Shown here: positions 6,155-9,205 of the stretch, in pieces
Numbering within the stretch: the first letter of the stretch is position 1
Layout of the letters: every line of letters starts with the position of its first letter
Assembly: GCA_903903765.1 (NCBI GenBank)
Contig: CAIVAH010000067.1
Coordinates: 1 to 9,205 of the forward strand
Length of the DNA stretch: 9,205 nucleotides
Direction of reading: 5' to 3'
Source of the DNA: an uncultured Methylococcaceae bacterium
GTDB taxonomy: Bacteria; Pseudomonadota; Gammaproteobacteria; Methylococcales; Methylomonadaceae
Made by a program: the position numbers and the translations under genes
The notes under the pieces: generated by a model
Seen by the model: the letters and a program-made list of their open reading frames with translations, nothing else
What the model was told of the DNA's origin: nothing
Databases searched by the model: none

Positions 6155-6183
6155 AGTATCCTACTATACCTAAATTAGGACAA
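6155..6183 (-). promoter_or_regulatory. Candidate promoter for folP and the AroE-like gene
   Basis: On the minus strand TTGTCC (6183-6178) and GATACT (6160-6155) are 17 bases apart, each matching the consensus at four of six positions. The start point would lie about 40 bases upstream of folP. The spacer contains an 11-bp palindrome, CCTAAATTAGG (6169-6179), which might be an operator. Confidence 0.35.
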
Positions 6184-6235
6184 CAAATTATAAGTTTCCC
6201 TCCTATGTCTTATGAAATAGCGCTTTAATCAACAA

Positions 6236-6264
6236 TTGACGGCAGATAATACTTTTAATAGAAT
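6236..6264 (+). promoter_or_regulatory. Strong sigma-70 promoter of the pqi operon
   Basis: TTGACG (6236-6241) and TAGAAT (6259-6264) each match the consensus at five of six positions with the ideal 17-base spacer. Transcription would start near 6271, giving a leader of about 65 bases. It is the best promoter in the window. Confidence 0.75.
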
Positions 6265-6290
6265 GAAGTATTATTAGTAGTATTAAATAC
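6246..6290. promoter_or_regulatory. GTATTA dyad cluster over the pqi promoter, candidate operator
   Basis: ATAATACTT (6246-6254) and AAGTATTAT (6266-6274) are perfect 9-base inverted arms centred on the -10 box, with arm centres 20 bases apart, about two helical turns. A second dyad, GTATT-A-AATAC (6280-6290), follows, so the GTATT core occurs four times in 45 bases, two in each orientation. Binding here would block RNA polymerase, suggesting repression. I do not recognise the regulator. Confidence 0.5.
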
Positions 6291-6336
6291 ATGGCAAACA
6301 GCTAAGCAATTAACTGATGCTAATGAGCAAAAAATA

Positions 6337-6966
6337 ATGAATAGCACGAGCTATGTTGCCTGCCCAGAATGTGATTTGTTAATTAATTACGCTCAACCCA
6401 AAGTAGGGGAAAAAATCCATTGTCCGCGCTGCGATGTTTTGCTGTTAAAACCTAGCAAACAGACTATTGAGCGTACTTTTGCGCTTTCTTTCGCCGGATT
6501 TATATTATTTTTTCCTGCCAATTTTCTACCTTTAGTCAGTATCTCACTCTTTGGCAATGCCAATAGTGACATCATAATGTCTGGGGTACTAGCCTTATTT
6601 ACAAAAACCATGTGGCCAGTAGCTATTGTGGTATTTTTGACAAGCATTGTGTTTCCATTCGCACAAATCAGTTTATCATTACTCATTAGCGGTCACCTTT
6701 ACTTTAATCAGCCCAATCGTTATTTAATTTGCTGGATGCGCTGGATACACCATTTAAATGAATGGGTGATGTTAGAAGTTTATATGCTAAGTATTATTGT
6801 TGCTTGCGTAAAACTAATGGCAATTTCACCCCTAAAATTTGGCTGGGGACTTTATGCTTTTGTCGCCCTAATCTTTATTACAACCCTTTTAATCAGTAAT
6901 CGGGATAATCATTTGTTCTGGCAACGCATCGAACAGTTATGTAAAGATAACAACCATGCAAACTAA
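6337..6966 (+). CDS. pqiA: PqiA, N-terminal-half equivalent (inner-membrane lipid-transport subunit)
   Basis: The 209-residue product is a single PqiA domain. A zinc-ribbon-like start has Cys pairs CPEC (9-12) and CPRC (29-32). Four membrane segments follow, near 47-70, 92-121, 144-164 and 167-187. The first contains FFPANFLPL and the third WVMLEVYMLSIIVACVKL, the family's characteristic WxMLEVY stretch. In E. coli PqiA and LetA carry two such domains in one chain of over 400 residues; here the halves are separate genes. It overlaps the second half by 11 bases (6956-6966), so translation is probably coupled. The start at 6337 has a weak GAG (6325-6327) upstream. In E. coli the operon is paraquat-inducible; no SoxS-like site is evident here. 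Its likely role is to move lipids between the membrane and the PqiB channel. Confidence 0.9.
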   Translation: MNSTSYVACPECDLLINYAQPKVGEKIHCPRCDVLLLKPSKQTIERTFALSFAGFILFFPANFLPLVSISLFGNANSDIIMSGVLALFTKTMWPVAIVVFLTSIVFPFAQISLSLLISGHLYFNQPNRYLICWMRWIHHLNEWVMLEVYMLSIIVACVKLMAISPLKFGWGLYAFVALIFITTLLISNRDNHLFWQRIEQLCKDNNHAN

Positions 6967-7567
6967 AACTAATGCTCTCAAACAAGGCTTTATTCGCTGC
7001 CATAATTGTGGTTATTTAACAAAAGCCCTGCATCAACTTTTAGCTTGTCCCCGTTGCGATAGTCACCTACATGCACGCCGCCCACAAAGTTTAGAAAGGA
7101 CGACTGCATTGTTACTTAGCAGTTTATTTATGTACATTCCAGCCAATATATTTCCGATTATGACCGTTAATCAATTTGGCACAGGTGACACGCACACCAT
7201 TGCAGGAGGTATTATTGAGTTAATCGATACAGGCATGATACCTATTGGCCTTTTGGTTTTTGTAGCCAGTATTCTGGTACCCTCTTTAAAATTGCTTGGC
7301 ATTGGTCTATTGCTAATCTGTGTACATTTTCGCTGGAAAATAAACCCTAGACGCTGGACTTCCCTCTACCGGATTATCGCTTTCATTGGTCGCTGGTCTA
7401 TGCTGGACATTTTTATGATTTCTATTCTGGTCGATTTAGTTCATTTCAATGGCGTACAAATAATTGCAGGCCCTGCAGCAATTGCGTTCTCCGCCGTGGT
7501 GATTTTGACTATGTTTGCCGCCGAAAATTTCGACCCCCGCTTGCTTTGGGATAACCAACCATCTTAA
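6956..7567 (+). CDS. pqiA: PqiA, C-terminal-half equivalent (inner-membrane lipid-transport subunit)
   Basis: The 203-residue product is a second PqiA domain with its own Cys pairs CHNC (15-18) and CPRC (31-34). Membrane segments lie near 49-70, 94-124, 140-163 and 168-188. The signature stretch GRWSMLDIFMISILV (145-159) and the C-terminal FDPRLLWD (192-199) correspond to the C-terminal domain of full-length PqiA. The two halves are only distantly similar to each other, as expected of old tandem domains, so this is not a recent duplication. Its start lies inside the preceding gene (11-base overlap), and its stop is one base from the pqiB ATG. Both halves are presumably needed in the complex. 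Confidence 0.9.
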   Translation: MQTKTNALKQGFIRCHNCGYLTKALHQLLACPRCDSHLHARRPQSLERTTALLLSSLFMYIPANIFPIMTVNQFGTGDTHTIAGGIIELIDTGMIPIGLLVFVASILVPSLKLLGIGLLLICVHFRWKINPRRWTSLYRIIAFIGRWSMLDIFMISILVDLVHFNGVQIIAGPAAIAFSAVVILTMFAAENFDPRLLWDNQPS

Positions 7568-7568
7568 T

Positions 7569-9131
7569 ATGAACGATTTTATAGAACCCCCCTACCAATC
7601 CACACAAGCGGCTGTCACTCACAAACGTGAATTAAATCTCATTTGGTTGTTACCACTGTGCGCTTTATTAGTGACAAGCTGGCTAATCTATAAAACCTTA
7701 TCGGAAAAAGGCCCAGAAATCACCATCACCTTTTCAAGTGCAGACGGTTTGGAAATAGATAAAACGAAAATCAAATATCTGGATGTAGAAATCGGTAAAG
7801 TTTCTAATATTACGATTAATAAAGATTTAAAAACTATTTCAGTCACCGCGGAAATGCATAAAGAAAGTCATGACTATTTGACTGAAAAAACTCAATTCTG
7901 GGTAGTAAGGCCCAAAATTGGTTTAAACGGCGTGTCCGGTTTAGGAACATTAATGACGGGGGCCTATATTGCTATAAAGCCTGAAAACGGCAAACCCGAG
8001 TATCATTTTACCGGACTCGACATTCCACCTGTATTAAAAACCAATGCCCAAGGTAAAAAGTTTATACTTGAAACCAATAATGTCGGCTCTATGGGACCAG
8101 GAACCCCTATTAACTTTCATGGCATTCCTGTGGGTGAAGTGCTTGAATATGAATTATCTGAAAACATTAACAAAATAAAATTAACTATTTTTGTTAACGC
8201 CCCTTATGAGCAATTTATAAGACAAAACACCCGTTTTTGGATAGATAGCGGGGTCGATTTATCAGCAGGTGCAGATGGATTTAAATTAAGAACAGGCCCT
8301 TTATCGGCATTGCTAGGCGGTGGTATCGCTTTTCGAACTTCAGATGATGATAAAGCTGAGAATATTGTCCCTGAAAATACCGCTTTCCAACTTTTCGATA
8401 ATTATGACCAATCTACACAAATTATTTATCATAAAACTCTTAAGTTTGTGATGTATTTTGAAGAGTCCGTACGCGGATTAACTATCGGAGCGCCGGTTTT
8501 ATTACGCGGTATACCAGTGGGTAAGGTTACTCACATAAATTTAGAAATAAATGCGAAAACTGGAGCCATACATATTCCCGTTATAGTTGAAGTAGAACCA
8601 GAACGAGTAATCATTGTGAATAAACAACAAGATAAGTCGAAAAAGAGTATCGAGCAGTTAATTAATAGAGGCTTACGTGCTCAATTACAAACTGGTAGCC
8701 TACTTACAGGACAGTTATTTGTGGCACTTGATCTATTCCCAAATAGCAAAGTAGAATTTCATGCCAATGACACAGAATACCAAGAGTTTCCAACGATGCC
8801 AAACCCTCTCAATCAAATTGTTAATTCTGCTCAAGCAATTATGAATAAGATTTCCAAATTGCCACTTGAGACAATGACTGCAGAAATTAATAAGACTTTA
8901 ATCACTTTACAAGATACTTCTAAGACAGCAACGTCAACTTTAATAACAACTAACGACGCTATGTCTTCAGCCAAAAAAGTTTTAACTACTTTAGAACCAG
9001 GGTCTCCAACTCAGTATGAACTCAACCAATTACTGCAAGAACTTACCCAAACAACAAACTCTGTTAAGCAACTAACTGATTATCTGGAAGAACATCCTGA
9101 TTCTTTAATTCGTGGAAAAAAAGAGAACTAA
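7569..9131 (+). CDS. pqiB: PqiB, MCE-domain periplasmic lipid-transport protein
   Basis: The 520-residue product has an N-terminal membrane anchor (about 22-41) and three MCE domains (about 47-139, 162-257 and 289-393). MCE2 and MCE3 show the classic GIPVG motif (185-189, 314-318); MCE1 has the weaker LDVEIGKV. The helical tail (412-504) matches the part of PqiB that forms the needle-like channel, and it ends with DYLEEHPDSLIRGK, a typical PqiB ending. E. coli PqiB is 546 residues with the same three domains; LetB has seven, so Pqi is the right system. MCE proteins assemble as hexameric rings spanning the periplasm. I chose ATG 7569, one base after the upstream stop, over the longer TTG frame at 7515, which adds 18 residues with no family match. 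Six bases precede the next gene. Confidence 0.94.
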   Translation: MNDFIEPPYQSTQAAVTHKRELNLIWLLPLCALLVTSWLIYKTLSEKGPEITITFSSADGLEIDKTKIKYLDVEIGKVSNITINKDLKTISVTAEMHKESHDYLTEKTQFWVVRPKIGLNGVSGLGTLMTGAYIAIKPENGKPEYHFTGLDIPPVLKTNAQGKKFILETNNVGSMGPGTPINFHGIPVGEVLEYELSENINKIKLTIFVNAPYEQFIRQNTRFWIDSGVDLSAGADGFKLRTGPLSALLGGGIAFRTSDDDKAENIVPENTAFQLFDNYDQSTQIIYHKTLKFVMYFEESVRGLTIGAPVLLRGIPVGKVTHINLEINAKTGAIHIPVIVEVEPERVIIVNKQQDKSKKSIEQLINRGLRAQLQTGSLLTGQLFVALDLFPNSKVEFHANDTEYQEFPTMPNPLNQIVNSAQAIMNKISKLPLETMTAEINKTLITLQDTSKTATSTLITTNDAMSSAKKVLTTLEPGSPTQYELNQLLQELTQTTNSVKQLTDYLEEHPDSLIRGKKEN

Positions 9132-9136
9132 GCATC

Positions 9137-9205
9137 ATGTCCAATAAATACTTCAATAATCTAATAAGACTATTTATCATTAGTCTTCTAAGCGCTTGCT
9201 CAACA
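9137..9205 (+). CDS. pqiC: PqiC-like outer-membrane lipoprotein, 5' end only
   Basis: Twenty-three codons are present before the right edge. They encode a lipoprotein signal peptide: Lys4 and Arg11, a hydrophobic core at 12-18, and lipobox LSAC with Cys21 lipidated. Ser at +2 predicts sorting to the outer membrane, as for E. coli PqiC, which binds the end of the PqiB channel. It starts six bases after pqiB. The identity rests on position and lipobox, since the conserved domain lies outside the window. Confidence 0.75.
   Translation, partial: MSNKYFNNLIRLFIISLLSACST

Noticed and set aside
6393..6686. Minus-strand open frame under the first pqiA gene
   Set aside because: Antisense to a gene with clear Cys pairs and membrane segments.
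7515..7568. Extended start (TTG) for pqiB
   Set aside because: The 18 extra residues overlap the end of pqiA and match no PqiB start; ATG at 7569 sits one base after the upstream stop.

Overview
The window comes from the AT-rich chromosome of a Gram-negative bacterium, most likely a gammaproteobacterium. It encodes an outer-membrane beta-barrel protein, two lipoproteins with lipoboxes, an intermembrane lipid-transport (Pqi) operon and a perfect FNR-type box. No ribosomal or other marker gene is present to place it more precisely. I see no rRNA, tRNA, CRISPR array, insertion sequence or phage gene.

Layout. Positions 1-2198 (minus strand) hold most of a membrane sensor histidine kinase that runs off the left edge. 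A 420-base AT-rich divergent gap with a 16-bp palindrome separates it from a plus-strand beta-barrel gene (2619-3560), which ends in a good hairpin terminator. From about 3607 to 4404 there is a sparse accessory stretch. It holds doubtful tiny reading frames, then a compact unit that I think is real: a perfect FNR/Anr-type box (3925-3938), a -10 element at nearly class II spacing, a 40-residue lipoprotein gene (4057-4179) and a rho-independent terminator. A 28-codon gene-like scrap follows (4309-4395).

From 6109 down to 4405 (minus strand) lies a two-gene unit: folP (dihydropteroate synthase), then a divergent member of the shikimate dehydrogenase family. The latter keeps the catalytic Lys/Asp pair but has lost most residues that hold shikimate in E. 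coli AroE. folP carries a run of nine C residues on its coding strand.

From 6337 rightwards is a tightly packed pqi operon: PqiA split into two overlapping single-domain genes, PqiB with three MCE domains, and the first 23 codons of a PqiC-like lipoprotein cut by the right edge. These should form a lipid-handling complex from inner membrane (PqiA) across the periplasm (PqiB) to outer membrane (PqiC). Its promoter is close to the sigma-70 consensus, and a perfect 9-bp inverted repeat straddles the -10 box, followed by further copies of the same GTATTA motif.

Most genes are recognisable families. The parts that deserve attention are the apparently oxygen-regulated microlipoprotein, the GTATTA operator cluster at pqi, and the altered active site of the AroE-like enzyme encoded beside folP. 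Nothing here amounts to a clearly new multi-gene system.
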